Of a DNA stretch of 25,004 nucleotides, positions 9,634 to 19,798 are shown piece after piece. Position 1 is the first letter of the stretch. Every line of letters begins with the position of its first letter. The notes under the pieces are model-generated. The model saw only the letters and a program-made list of their open reading frames with translations, had not been told where the DNA came from and made no database searches. Source of the DNA: Didymodactylos carnosus. Taxonomy: Eukaryota; Rotifera; Eurotatoria; Philodinida; Philodinidae. The DNA lies in contig CAJNOQ010002312.1 of assembly GCA_905250885.1 (NCBI GenBank), positions 1 to 25,004 on the forward strand, given 5' to 3'. The position numbers were made by a program, and so were the translations under genes.

Positions 9634-10699
9634 TAATAAATAGCTGTTTCTTCATAGTTTTCAATTATCCAATCATTGTCTTCTTTTTTTCCACTATGTT
9701 TATCTGTCGTCAATCTTCCATTTATCTTTTCACCATTTTTTTTTGTTACACTTGTTGTTTCAACATCAACCATTTCATTTTTGTCTTCGTCAATCGTTTT
9801 TGTTTGAATATAATCAAAATTATGTGGTTCAATTGGTTTTGATCTAATTCGAAGAAAACTTAATCCCAATAGTAAATCATCGACGGTTGTTATTGAATTT
9901 GATAGTGCTGCAATAAATAAACGAAATTAAATTGATTAAAAAAGAGTGGAAAATAAGACAAATAAATTCTATCCTTACACTTTGTCTCATTTAAATGTTC
10001 TCGATAATTTTCCAACACTCGATCGTGACGGTATTCTAAAAATGTTATTATTTTATCCAGTGAGATATCTTTTCGAGCTGGAAAATATACAGTGGTTAAT
10101 GCCCGTTGTAAAAATGGCCATTTTTCCCTTAAATTAATCAATTCATCATAATAACGATAATTTCCAAAAAATTTTTCATTTTCTCGTTGTTGTTGAGATA
10201 CAACAGGTACCATCAATTTTGATGAATTTTTTTCATCATGAATATTGTCATAAAACATATTGTAGCCATACAATTTTCTCAAAACAGACATTCTACTAGC
10301 TCCTAAAAACCGTTTATGATCTAAAAATTCATCAATATTTTTTATTTCATTATCATAAATATGTAGTGATTCTTCTATACGAGCTAATTTTGCTTGTCGA
10401 CGATTATCAATATAATTGTAAATATTTTCAGATGCTTTTTTAAGACGTTCAAGAGCATCGTCAACCAAGGCTTTTGCCTGTTCTTTGGCATCTTGTGCTT
10501 GTTTATCAATAAATTTTGTTACTTCTGCCACACCTTGTCGACGATCTTCTATCATTTGCTTTCGAATAGCCATCATTTCATCAAAAATATTTTTTCGATG
10601 ACTCATAAAACATAAATAACAATAGACTTCATCACAATGTCGACAACGAATTTCACTTTGAATAGAACACATTGGACTAGTACAAACAGTAGATGACAT
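9633..10699 (-). CDS. B-box-like zinc finger plus coiled-coil protein (2 exons, 331 aa)
   Basis: Exons on the minus strand: 10699-9979 and 9907-9633. The intron is 71 nt (donor GTAAGG, acceptor TTGCAG) and splits a serine codon (996 nt in all). The N-terminus has ligands C6, C11, C19, C22, C27, C30 and H34, the spacing of a B-box-type zinc finger with an enlarged first gap. Residues of about 39-135 are rich in K, E, A and Q with heptad-like spacing (a coiled coil). The remainder is basic and hydrophobic, and the tail (about 280-331) is acidic and Lys-rich, probably disordered. There is no RING before and no NHL or SPRY domain after it, so it is not a full TRIM protein. Many invertebrates, rotifers among them as far as I recall, have such genes. 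The function is unknown, perhaps protein scaffolding. An acceptor-like TTTTATAG 15 nt before the ATG hints at a 5' UTR intron. Confidence 0.8.
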
Positions 10700-12393
10700 A
10701 ATACTAGCAGCTATAAAACAAATAAAAATATTTAAATTTTAAATTTTAAACGTGCACATATTTGAACTTCTTTAATCAAAGATTTCAAAGCACAGTTTGA
10801 GTATCAAAAGAGTCTACTATGGCAATATAAGTTCAAATTTTTACAATCGAAATAGAAGGAACACGGAATTTCCTCTAATAGAATCAAAGCAGTTTTATTG
10901 TGTATACAAGCAGTGCAAGTAAATTATCTTCTTTTTGAGATATTTCCACATTTGACCACAAGAAGAGTTCCATTGTAGCTTAAAGGTAATTCTGATAACT
11001 AGTCGAGACTTATGAGCACAAAAAAAAATTAAATATAGTTGAGAGAGCACATCTTACTCGAATAGCTAATTTCGTATCTGCTTTTTGAAAACTACTAAGG
11101 TTCAGTTTTCTTCAGAACTTACCATGATCACCCATGACCACAACAATAAAGTAAAACTATATTAATCACTAACCAAAAGAGGATGAATTGAGATAATAAA
11201 AATAATCAGTGGTATTTAAGAGGTCGACTGTAAATGTTATATGTGGAAGAGAGAAGGGACTAACGTTATACAATATAGTGGACGATTAGTCAGTCACTTT
11301 TGTTTTCTCATGTACAAATTTCTTTTATAGAAAACGTGTGGACACGCAATTGGAAAGTGCAACAATGGTAGGCAGAAGATGTTACGGCAAACAAAAGGCT
11401 CAAGTATTCATGTGTGAAATGGAGAACGCTTGAGTTCACTCTCATAACATAATAGTTCTATTGTGTACATAAATAACGTCAAAATGGACACAGTTATATA
11501 TTTCACGAGTTCGTCTGACTGTATACTAAATCGAACTCGTATATGCGATGAACGATGGAAGATCTATATTTCGGATTCTTTGCATTCGATAATTTTTTTA
11601 ATACAGAAATAGCCTTTTTTAGGTTAAAATGTGTAGGCAAATTTGGCTACTACACAATTTTAATAATCCGTTGTCAGTCCATTGTATGTATTTTAAAAGT
11701 AAACCTCTTCACGTTGGAACGGGGAGGAGAACGTTTTCATATCCGACAGGTGAAATTCCTTCACGTTAACAAGGTATGAAATAAAGGTGGAACAAATTCG
11801 TTGATAAATTTAAAACGCATTTTTTTTAAGTTATAAGTTTTTTTAACTATTGTAACTTTGGTCGAAAAGTTGAAAGAATTACTAAGTAGTTTGTTTTCAA
11901 ATTAAAAGAAGTTGTAGGATATATTTCGTACTCTGTAAAGTGATTATGATATTAAAGGATTGTTTACATCTCTCAAGAAGATTAAAAACCTAATCTTTTA
12001 GATGCGAATTTGTGAAGAATGTTGATATAAATAATGCATCGAAGAAGGCATACTACAAAACCTCAGGTCAATAATTTCTATCTTCAAATTCCCTTCCCCC
12101 CCTTCGTACGGCGACACTTGCTACTTAAGACAATTTTTTAGCGGCATACTATTATTCTTAAGATATATTGAAAGTACTTCGCTCAATTGAATTAATTATT
12201 AGTACTAAGCATAATGAATCTTCTGTTGTTAATCCACATATAACTTATATACTAGGTTTTTTCTGCGTAAGTGCCTTAATATTTATGCGTATTTCTTCCT
12301 TCTTTTGACTTATTCATGAACACCTCGCCGCCATTTTTCTATAGTTTACGAACGCACATACACATATAATCACAATCATTTAGATCATTGACT

Positions 12394-12433
12394 ACCAGGT
12401 AACGCTCATCTGCGACTTGCTCGGTCCCTTGAC
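12394..12433 (+). repeat. Dispersed repeat, copy 2
   Basis: This is the counterpart of 954-994 in the same orientation. Its neighbourhood is noticeably richer in G+C than the surroundings, so this copy may be the less decayed one. Confidence 0.45.
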
Positions 12434-12740
12434 CTCACCTGTACTTCATAGACTAACAATGCGTGGCGCATAGAGAACCACGACTTTCAAGTTCGAAAAG
12501 ATTGCTTACGTCTCCCTTTAGTCGGCGCTCGCACGACCATCTCTCGAGTTCAGAGTTACAAGGCTTCACTATTCTTGATAAACTTTCCCGTTTAACTTTG
12601 CAGAGCTTCATTATGGAAATCTTATATTTTTTTTCTCATTTCTAAGTAAAAACGAGTTACGAATCTGACGGTGAAAAACTATTTAATTTAGTCGAAAAGC
12701 GAGTGAGTTATGAGCCATTGATTGAACAAGATTTTTCCAT

Positions 12741-12743
<3 letters not shown>

Positions 12744-12773
<30 letters not shown>
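12744..12773 (+). repeat. (CT)15 microsatellite
   Basis: Thirty bases of uninterrupted CT repeat. The minus strand reads (AG)15. Confidence 0.95.
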
Positions 12774-12776
<3 letters not shown>

Positions 12777-13763
12777 CCACGTGTTTTATATATATGAATA
12801 TCTGGTCTTTGTTTGTCCTCATTTTAAACAAAACACGAAAAAGACAATCGTTGTGTATTTATATACAATCTCAGTTAAGTAAGTTGTTCTATTAATGTAG
12901 TAACAAAACCATTCTACTTTTCTTGCAGTTGATATGCTTTTTTTCGACCTTTTCAAGTAAAACTATTCAAAAAAAATTAATTAACTTACAAACTAAGTAG
13001 ACAGCAATATCAGAGAGAGAGTGAGAGTTAGCGAAGATAAATTCTTCGTAGTTTCGATTAGTCACAAAGATGAGCTACTGCTCCGCTGTCAGTTTCGAAG
13101 ATCAAAAAGGATCTTCTCAGATAATTAGTTCAGCAAATCCAAGAACTCTTAACTCTTAAGAAAATTAGCTTTGAAAGAATGAACTCTAAATTAGCACTAT
13201 AAGAAGAAACGACAGTGTAATTCTAACGATAAATGGTTAAAAAATTCACAATATTTTAGACAGATTTTAATTTATTTGTAATATGTGACTTTAGTTAAGC
13301 TCATCGGATATTTTAGATTGACATGACGTTATTTCGTTAAAATAAGCGTCTCCCATTCGGAACTTTCTGCCGCACATTCGAAAAAAATAATTTGAGACCT
13401 TTGATCAGAATAGAAATCCACAAACGTGAGGAGGGACCTAATACGCGAAGTTTTTCTCCGAACAGAATACAGCTACCGAAGAATCACATTAAACCTAGTT
13501 CAATAGTGTAAGAAGAGACAGTTAAGGAAGATATAGGTAATTGAAGGAGTAATCGCGACTCAAAACTGCTGTGTACCTAATTTGGAAAGTTCAACTTTTA
13601 AAATGTTCTAGTAGACTAACAAACTTGATTGCATCGTGTTTCCGAAGAAAAAATCAGATAAACACGGTGAAATCAAAGCTTTTTTAATGGCTCCAGAAAA
13701 CATTTCTTGGGTGGAAGAATTTTCGTTAGAGAAATGGACATGTGAACTGGAAAACTATGAAAG

Positions 13764-13903
13764 GTTACAAATTTGTCAGATTTGTAACAGATCCTGCATA
13801 GAATCTGTTAAAAATTATGCTGACATCTGCAGTAAATCTGATGCAACTTTTGTCTACAATCTGCAGTGATCTGATGCAGAAAGCTGCAGATCTGCATTGT
13901 AGA
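13764..13903. repeat. Cluster of nested hairpins built on CTGCAG/ATCTG words
   Basis: GTTACAAAT at 13764-13772 pairs perfectly with 13780-13788 over a 7-nt loop. TCTACAAT at 13853-13860 pairs with the end at 13903, and the interval repeats CTGCAG, GATCTG and ATGCAG several times in both orientations. The block between holds further copies of TCTG. It resembles a decayed terminal region of a mobile element. Confidence 0.55.
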
Positions 13904-14992
13904 AATATCTCTTTGGTGAGAAATGTTCCTAATTCTGAATTGGTATAAAAAGTTCGCGATCTAATATAAATCTAAAAAGGTTGCCGGAGATTCCCAGAGC
14001 TGAAAAATTAGTTCTAATACATTCTTCATGAAAAGTTATCTACATTCTGTCATTTTCGTTATCCGCAGATCATCTCGTTTGTGTTATCAAAATTTGCTGC
14101 TCTGCTCCACTATACATTTCACATCACCGCATCTTTTTGAATATTTTCTCTCTTGTACTTCAATGTATGCTAAAATAAGTCCATGGAAATTCCATTTAGC
14201 ACAAACACAGGCAGGTCTTTTATGGCCTTAGGTAAAGCCAACAGATCATACCAACGCTGAAAACCTGTAGTCCAAAAGTTTCCTCGTCTCCTATTATGTT
14301 CCAATGTTGAAAGTTTTTTAGAAACGTTCTGGAGACCTTCAGGCATCGAATACCACGTTCAGACATCATTTCACACAGATAACAGCTCAGAAAACGGTAG
14401 AAATCCGAACATTTTCTAGAGCTCCTAGATCTCTGAAACCAGTCCCGACAGATCCCCCACGGTCGATTGCATATCTGTGGACCTTTTTCTCTGATTCTAT
14501 TAATTTTTACGACGAAACGTCCAAAAAAATGTTTTCGTTGCAATTAATGTTTTATCGTAAAGTGGCGCCTTCTACTGAATCTATAATTCTTAAATCTTCT
14601 GTACATTAAATTCTAGTAAACTCTGTATATTTAATCATCATTTCCGACCTGCATTAACATGTGTCTTCTATTGGTTCTCTCATTTGATTGGATCTGCTGA
14701 GGATTACCTGACGGCCATTTGTCCATGTTTTGCACACAGACAGGCAGGCAACTCTTTTGTATGATTCTAGACTAAAGTTAGGGGAATAAAGAAAAAGAAT
14801 GCAGTAAAACGAGATTTCTCTATTCTAATACTCAATACGGAAACTCGTTATCTTAGGCTTTGCTACGCTCTGCCTAGCTACGTATATTTTCATACTTCTT
14901 TCGAAATTTTCAAATATAACTGGTAATATCAAAAACGTTTATTAACTCTGGAGATTGTTTAGATTCGAATTTAATTGTTTAAAACAAGTCTA

Positions 14993-16581
14993 ATGGGACC
15001 ATTCAGAGGTAAAGAGAAAAAAAGGCCGCTATTCTGTTGAAATATTGTATTTTTATACTTTGTAGGAGGAGGAGGACGTGGAGGTGATCGAGGCAGAGGT
15101 GGTGGAGGAAGAGGCGGTGGGGGAAGAGGTGGTCGAGGAAGAGGTGGTGGTGGCGGTCGAGGAGGCGGAGGTGGTGGACGGTTCGAGCGACAGGGTAAGC
15201 GTTTCTTTTTGCTTTTTACCTTATATGCTGAACTATTTATTTTCGTTTATTGTAGATCAAGGTCCACCGGAAAATGTTGTCGGTAGATTAATAATACTTT
15301 AACTGGAATTCTTTTTACATCTAAGAATTGTTTTTTTTCTCTTTCTTTCCAGAGCTTGGTACTTATTCTCATCCATGTGAAAGTCAATTGGTGTGTAAAG
15401 CAACAAGCGATATGGTGCCGTATTTTAATGCAGGAGTTTTCCTACAGAATAAACAACAAATTGGAAAAGTTGATGAAATTTTTGGACCAATGAGAGAATA
15501 CGTATCCTTTTATGCTAAAGATAATTCTGTCTATGGTATTTTACAAAAAAATGAGACAAAAAGGGATATAATGCACCGGCTTTATTCCGTTCTGGTAGAA
15601 TTTAACTAGAATCTTAACTGTAATGTTGCATGAATTGGTTGAATTCCGTAAATTTTTAAAAATTTCGATAGACTGTCGAAATTTGAAACTGTTGAAAAAG
15701 ATCTTATTTAATGTACGAAACCAGGGCGTGTTTTCTACTAACTTCGGACAAAATAAGATAAAACTAGAGTTAAAGAAGCAGTAGTTTTCAAACTTGCCGT
15801 ATGTGGTATGGATATGTCCTAATCAGCAATCCTTTTAACTTTACATATATCAGCGATGATTCAGCTTGTTGAAGACATAATCATGTAAAATTTGAACTCA
15901 CCAGCTCAATCTAAATCTTTATGTATTCCTTAACCCTTGTTTTATTTACAGTGGTTTTCAGTTTCATTGTCAGAAAATATGAAACCAGCATCATTCAAAA
16001 AAGATGAAAAGGTATAATCCTATTTAAAATCTGTTCTATCTTTCATGGCCATTCTTACTGATGTTATAGTTTTTTGTTGACACCGCTAAACTTCTACCAT
16101 TAACCCGTTTTCTTCCAAATGCGCGTGGCACATCATCAGGTCGAGGAAGAGGTGGCGCCGGACGCGGAGGTAGGCTTTTGTTTTAATTTTGTTTCACTTA
16201 ACTATTACAGAATCCCGAACTTTGAATATTCTTCTGTATGTGATATTGAAAATAAGAATTTTTAGTGAACGTGATGCTTAGAATGTATTATAAGACTATA
16301 TGCATCATTCACGCAGGATCTGCACTCGTTGAGCGATAGTTCATTTCAGCAAATGTTCAATATTCATTTGTCAATTATTTCTCTTAGGAGGTTTTCGTGG
16401 CGGTTCTCGCGGTGGTCCACGTGGGGGCAGTCGCGGTGGTTTTGGTGGTGGAAATAGAGGTGGTGGTTTTGGTGGAGGAAATTTTCAAAGTAACAGAGGA
16501 GGTGGAAGATCATTCAGGGGTGGTGGTGATCGAGGACGATCGTTCAGAGGAGGAAACAACAATTTCCGGGGTCGTTTATAA
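14993..16581 (+). CDS. GAR1: GAR1, H/ACA small nucleolar ribonucleoprotein subunit (7 exons, 224 aa)
   Basis: GAR1 is the H/ACA RNP protein that binds dyskerin (Cbf5) and aids substrate turnover during RNA pseudouridylation. Exons: 14993-15008, 15066-15194, 15256-15282, 15353-15501, 15952-16011, 16070-16169, 16388-16581 (675 nt, all GT-AG, phases consistent). Residues 6-45 form an RGG-rich arm. The conserved core starts at [12 protein letters not shown] (49-60) and contains HPCE (64-67), [10 protein letters not shown] (79-88), [10 protein letters not shown] (93-102), [10 protein letters not shown] (109-118) and [10 protein letters not shown] (134-143). A second glycine/arginine-rich arm runs from about 147 to the end. 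The overall layout matches human GAR1. Introns 1, 2, 3 and 5 are 57-70 nt, intron 4 is 450 nt and intron 6 is 218 nt. It acts in the nucleolus and Cajal bodies. Confidence 0.97.
15660..15684 (+). other. Hairpin in GAR1 intron 4
   Basis: AAATTTCGA at 15660-15668 pairs perfectly with TCGAAATTT at 15676-15684 over a 7-nt loop. The flanks are A+T-rich and partly self-complementary. It lies in the 450-nt intron. No H (ANANNA) and ACA boxes at fitting positions, and no C/D box pair, were found. Confidence 0.4.
16265..16312 (+). other. Bulged hairpin in GAR1 intron 6
   Basis: GTGAA and TGATGC (16265-16277, with a 2-nt CG bulge) pair with GCATCATTCAC at 16302-16312, giving 11 bp over a 24-nt loop. 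The left arm also contains GTGATGC, one base off a box C. No box D (CTGA) follows. A structured intronic RNA is possible but not demonstrated. Confidence 0.4.
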
Positions 16582-16663
16582 AAAAATTGTAATTCAATTT
16601 TAATCCTTTTTGTTATGTTTTTGTACAAAAATACAATGTGTATTTTTCATTTGTTGATTTTGT

Positions 16664-16669
16664 AATAAA
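16664..16669 (+). terminator. Polyadenylation signal AATAAA of GAR1
   Basis: This AATAAA lies 83 nt after the TAA stop at 16579-16581, in a T-rich 3' UTR. Confidence 0.75.
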
Positions 16670-16997
16670 TGACCGTTTTCTATTTCTGAATTTTTTTGAA
16701 AATTCTGGATGTGAAATAATAAAAATAGATATCGTATTATTACATAGGCACCCTATTATTTCCCTTTTTTATGATCATAGAATTGTATGCAAATTTATTA
16801 AGTTGTCGAATGATCTATCATTAAGACTAATTACGGACAGCAAGAGTTATTTAACTGTTGTTCCGACTGCAAATGGAGAATTTCAAGTGATCAACGTCAC
16901 TATGTTAGATAATACTTACCTTATTAACAAAATTTTTATTCTTTAAAAAGTCAACAATCATGGTAGAAGACGATATATTAAGGGTATCCCCCTTATC

Positions 16998-19124
16998 GTG
17001 AGCATCCAGGCGGACATTTGGTGTAAAATTAGAAGTGAGCTTTTTCAAGATTCAGATAGTGTCACATATACTTCGATCTACGGGCTATCTAATGGTGTAA
17101 AACTTTTTGCTCCAAGCGCTCAGTTTTAGGAAAAATGTGTGTGCAAAAAATCCACATTGGTCCTAGGATCTAGGAGAAAAAAAATTAATTCTCGAACTGA
17201 TCCTCGTTCCGTAAAAGTGCTTAGAATGTCATGTAGTCGCGCAAGTTAGCACAGATCGAATTTGATTCAAATTATACCAAAATGTCCGTGGTCATGTCCT
17301 GCATTCAGTATGAATACGGTTTTATGGAGTTTTCTACTGGACTCAGATATGTATTTTCCAAAAAATCTTTGTTCTTGGATTAAAATCTATTTTTTCTCGA
17401 CTCAGAAACACTTTTATTCTCGACTTCAGAAACACTTGTTTCACCTTCGAGAATGAAAGTTCGATTGGGTTTAAATTCAGATCAGAGATAGAACACCGAA
17501 ATCGAAAATCGGTGTATTTTCTTCCGGAATTTTCTAACATTTTCTTCTGGTTTCCACTGAAGTGCATTACGATCCCGCGGAAACTTCATCCGGTTTGATC
17601 AAGAATTTTACCTTAGGTACATGCGAACGATATCTCAGAACGGTAAGTATCCTTTTTCGTTTTTTGTTATTTCTTTCATAGCACCAGTATAACTCTGTTT
17701 AATTTATCATTAAAAACGTTCTCACACATGTTTATATAGAAGAGTAATTATAATAAAAAGGACAAGTTTTGAATAAGAGAAACGACATATTTTCAGTATT
17801 TTTGTATAAAACAAAAACAAAACGGAATTAAATGCTGATCATATCTACATATAGACAAGACAATGAGCTCTGCATGATGGTGAAAACGGCGACTCTCTAA
17901 GTACGTATGATTTTCAAATGGAAAACGAAAGACTATAATACTATACATGATATACTATACATTTGACTATATTTGTTCATCGTAGCGTCTTCCGCCACTT
18001 CCTCCGCATTAGAACTCTTTTTGTACGCTGTGCAATAGAAACGAACTAACTTTCATCAAAGTACGTTCGTCGTTAGATAACAGTTACACAGTGAGCACCC
18101 AGGCAGACATTTGATGAAAGTGTTTTTTTCTAAAGTTTGAACAATGGAATAAATACACCAATATGTGCTCTATCTTTTCCCACGAGGACAGATTTTTATC
18201 TAAAAAGGAACATTGAAAAACTCATGCTAAAAAAATTTGCTCAAAATTCGCTTCGGTTCCAAAAATACAACTTTTTTAGGTACGTCAAGAACTTGTTTCA
18301 ATGAAAAAACATCTGGAGAAAATCTCCAATGTTTGGGCTATCTAATGGCAAAAAAATTATTTCGATTCAATTCCAAATTGATGAGAAAATTGATTTACAT
18401 TCTAAAAATGTTTCTGAAAAATTATGATTAAGGATTCTAAGCCGTAAATCGCCATCCCATCTTCAATTTGACTTAACCGTTGACCAGAGAGCTACCTATA
18501 TGTGATACATCAAATGACATATGTAAAAAACCGTGGGGATCGGCCAAACTGCACTGAATGTTTTTTTGGTAGAATGTGCTTTATTTCACTAGAAAACCAT
18601 TTTCAAACAAAAAAAAGGTGATATTTGGAATCAGTTCATCGAGTTGCATCGAAGCATATATAAAACAAATATTTTCCATTGAAAAAATGAAGAGGTGAAA
18701 CTCTGTAAGTAAAGAAATGGGCTGAATCATAGCTATATCTTCCGTAAAAATTGTATTTCAATAAATGAAGCGAATTCAAATTTGTAAAAAACATATCTTT
18801 GAAATCCCGACACTTTTAGGTAGCTATCTATAAAATAATTTTTCATTCACAAGCTAACCTTGAGGCTAAATAAAGCTTTTTCTAAAACAAAACCGGTTTC
18901 CCAAAAGATGTGTTTAGTGCAGTGAGAGCGCGAGAGTTAACGGCCTAATCAGACTCAAAATCATATAAAAATGTTCTTTGAAGTGTGCTCTATCCATAGT
19001 GAATGCCCATAACTGCCTAGGTTGAGTTATTGGTCTTCCAAAAAATCTTGGTTTACGACGTAAAATGCGTCTTTCTCAGTCCAGGAACATTTGTATAAAG
19101 AAATAGTGTGATATTTGGAATCAG
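16998..19124 (+). repeat. Degenerate direct-repeat cluster
   Basis: Pairs seen by eye: 16998-17023 with 18091-18116 (23 of 26 identical); 17082-17095 with 18335-18348 (exact 14-mer GGGCTATCTAATGG); 17238-17285 with 18928-18975 (diverged); 17357-17369 with 19037-19049 (exact TCCAAAAAATCTT); 18618-18634 with 19108-19124 (exact GTGATATTTGGAATCAG). The third and fourth pairs have nearly the same offset (1690 and 1680 nt), so a segment was duplicated and then decayed. No coding frame is preserved. A 23-nt local tandem duplication lies at 17394-17437. Confidence 0.6.
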
Positions 19125-19779
19125 CGTACAAAACTACATTGAATGATGTATAATTTGTTCATTTTCTGAACACAAGTTTTTCGACAAAAATTTAGGCAAG
19201 TGTCTCCCTCAGTGATTTTTCGTTTAAAAAGTTTTTTTCCAAGTTCCAGTTTTTTTAATTTATAATAACATTTCAAACGTAATAAAGTACTACTGAGCAA
19301 AAATAGTCTCTTTCTGAATTAAAAAAACCACATGATCACCTGGTCTATAGAACGGTGCCCATTGTGGGTTAGTTATGCGTATAAAGACGAAGTTGGTTTT
19401 AAGATGAGTAATACTTAACTCCAAAAAATGAAGTAGATCAACTTTTTCTCTCTATTTATTTTCGCCAAGTATTTTTAGGTTAGAAATGCAAAAAGAAACT
19501 CACTCCCTCCAGAAATGAAAGATAAATGTCATTTTCTCAAAAGTAGAAGCGGCTTTTAAAAGTCTTTCTCGCTCATCGTATGCACTGTTGTTTTGTCTTT
19601 CACACAAAAAAATTAAGTTATGTGACATTATTGCTAAAAAAAATGGTATCATACGATGGTGCTAGTATCGTTATCCAGGAAAAAATGATATACTACTAAT
19701 AATGTTTTTCAGAACTTGTGGGAAAATACTCACGTTTCATTTCAACGAGACATGTTGACTCTACAAATTAATATATTTC

Positions 19780-19798
19780 GCTACATACGGTATGTAGC
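19780..19798. repeat. Perfect 9-bp palindrome GCTACATAC/GTATGTAGC
   Basis: Two 9-nt arms flank a single central G. The same right-arm 9-mer GTATGTAGC recurs at about 2317-2325, where a GCTACAT arm also precedes it (2293-2299). Confidence 0.6.

Larger units (their letters stand above)
10700..14992. other. Long intergenic stretch with simple repeats and hairpins, no gene recognised
   Basis: The region between the B-box gene and GAR1 transcribes divergently from both edges, so promoters of both genes should lie at its ends. Inside are a (CT)15 tract, one copy of a dispersed repeat (12394-12433) and a hairpin cluster near 13764-13903. Frames of 60-107 codons exist (for example minus 14220-14543 and plus 13636-13869) but have no ATG-led coding pattern, no splice partners and no recognisable domain. 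Confidence 0.55.

Noticed and set aside
13636-13869. 77-codon plus-strand frame with Cys residues (CQICNRSC)
   Set aside because: The cysteine words come from the repeated GCAGATCTG hairpin motifs, the start is not ATG and no family is recognisable.
14220-14543. 107-codon minus-strand open frame
   Set aside because: It opens at a TTG, has no recognised domain and no splice-linked partner. It lies in a region of short hairpins and is most likely chance or an unidentifiable transposon relic.
15328-15609. 93-codon frame in GAR1
   Set aside because: It is read-through of exon 4 into intron 4; the donor at 15502 and the conserved core resuming at 15952 show the true structure.
16170-16387. C/D snoRNA in GAR1 intron 6
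   Set aside because: A near box C (GTGATGC) exists but there is no box D (CTGA) at a fitting distance, and the terminal stem is absent. I kept only the hairpin.
16638-16946. 102-codon frame downstream of GAR1
   Set aside because: It begins inside the GAR1 3' UTR, before its poly(A) signal, with no family match. The composition is that of A+T-rich noncoding DNA.
16920-16961. Minus-strand ATG of 14 codons ending at a perfect GTAAGT donor
   Set aside because: No in-phase downstream exon was found before the GAR1 gene on the minus strand, so one good donor is not enough.
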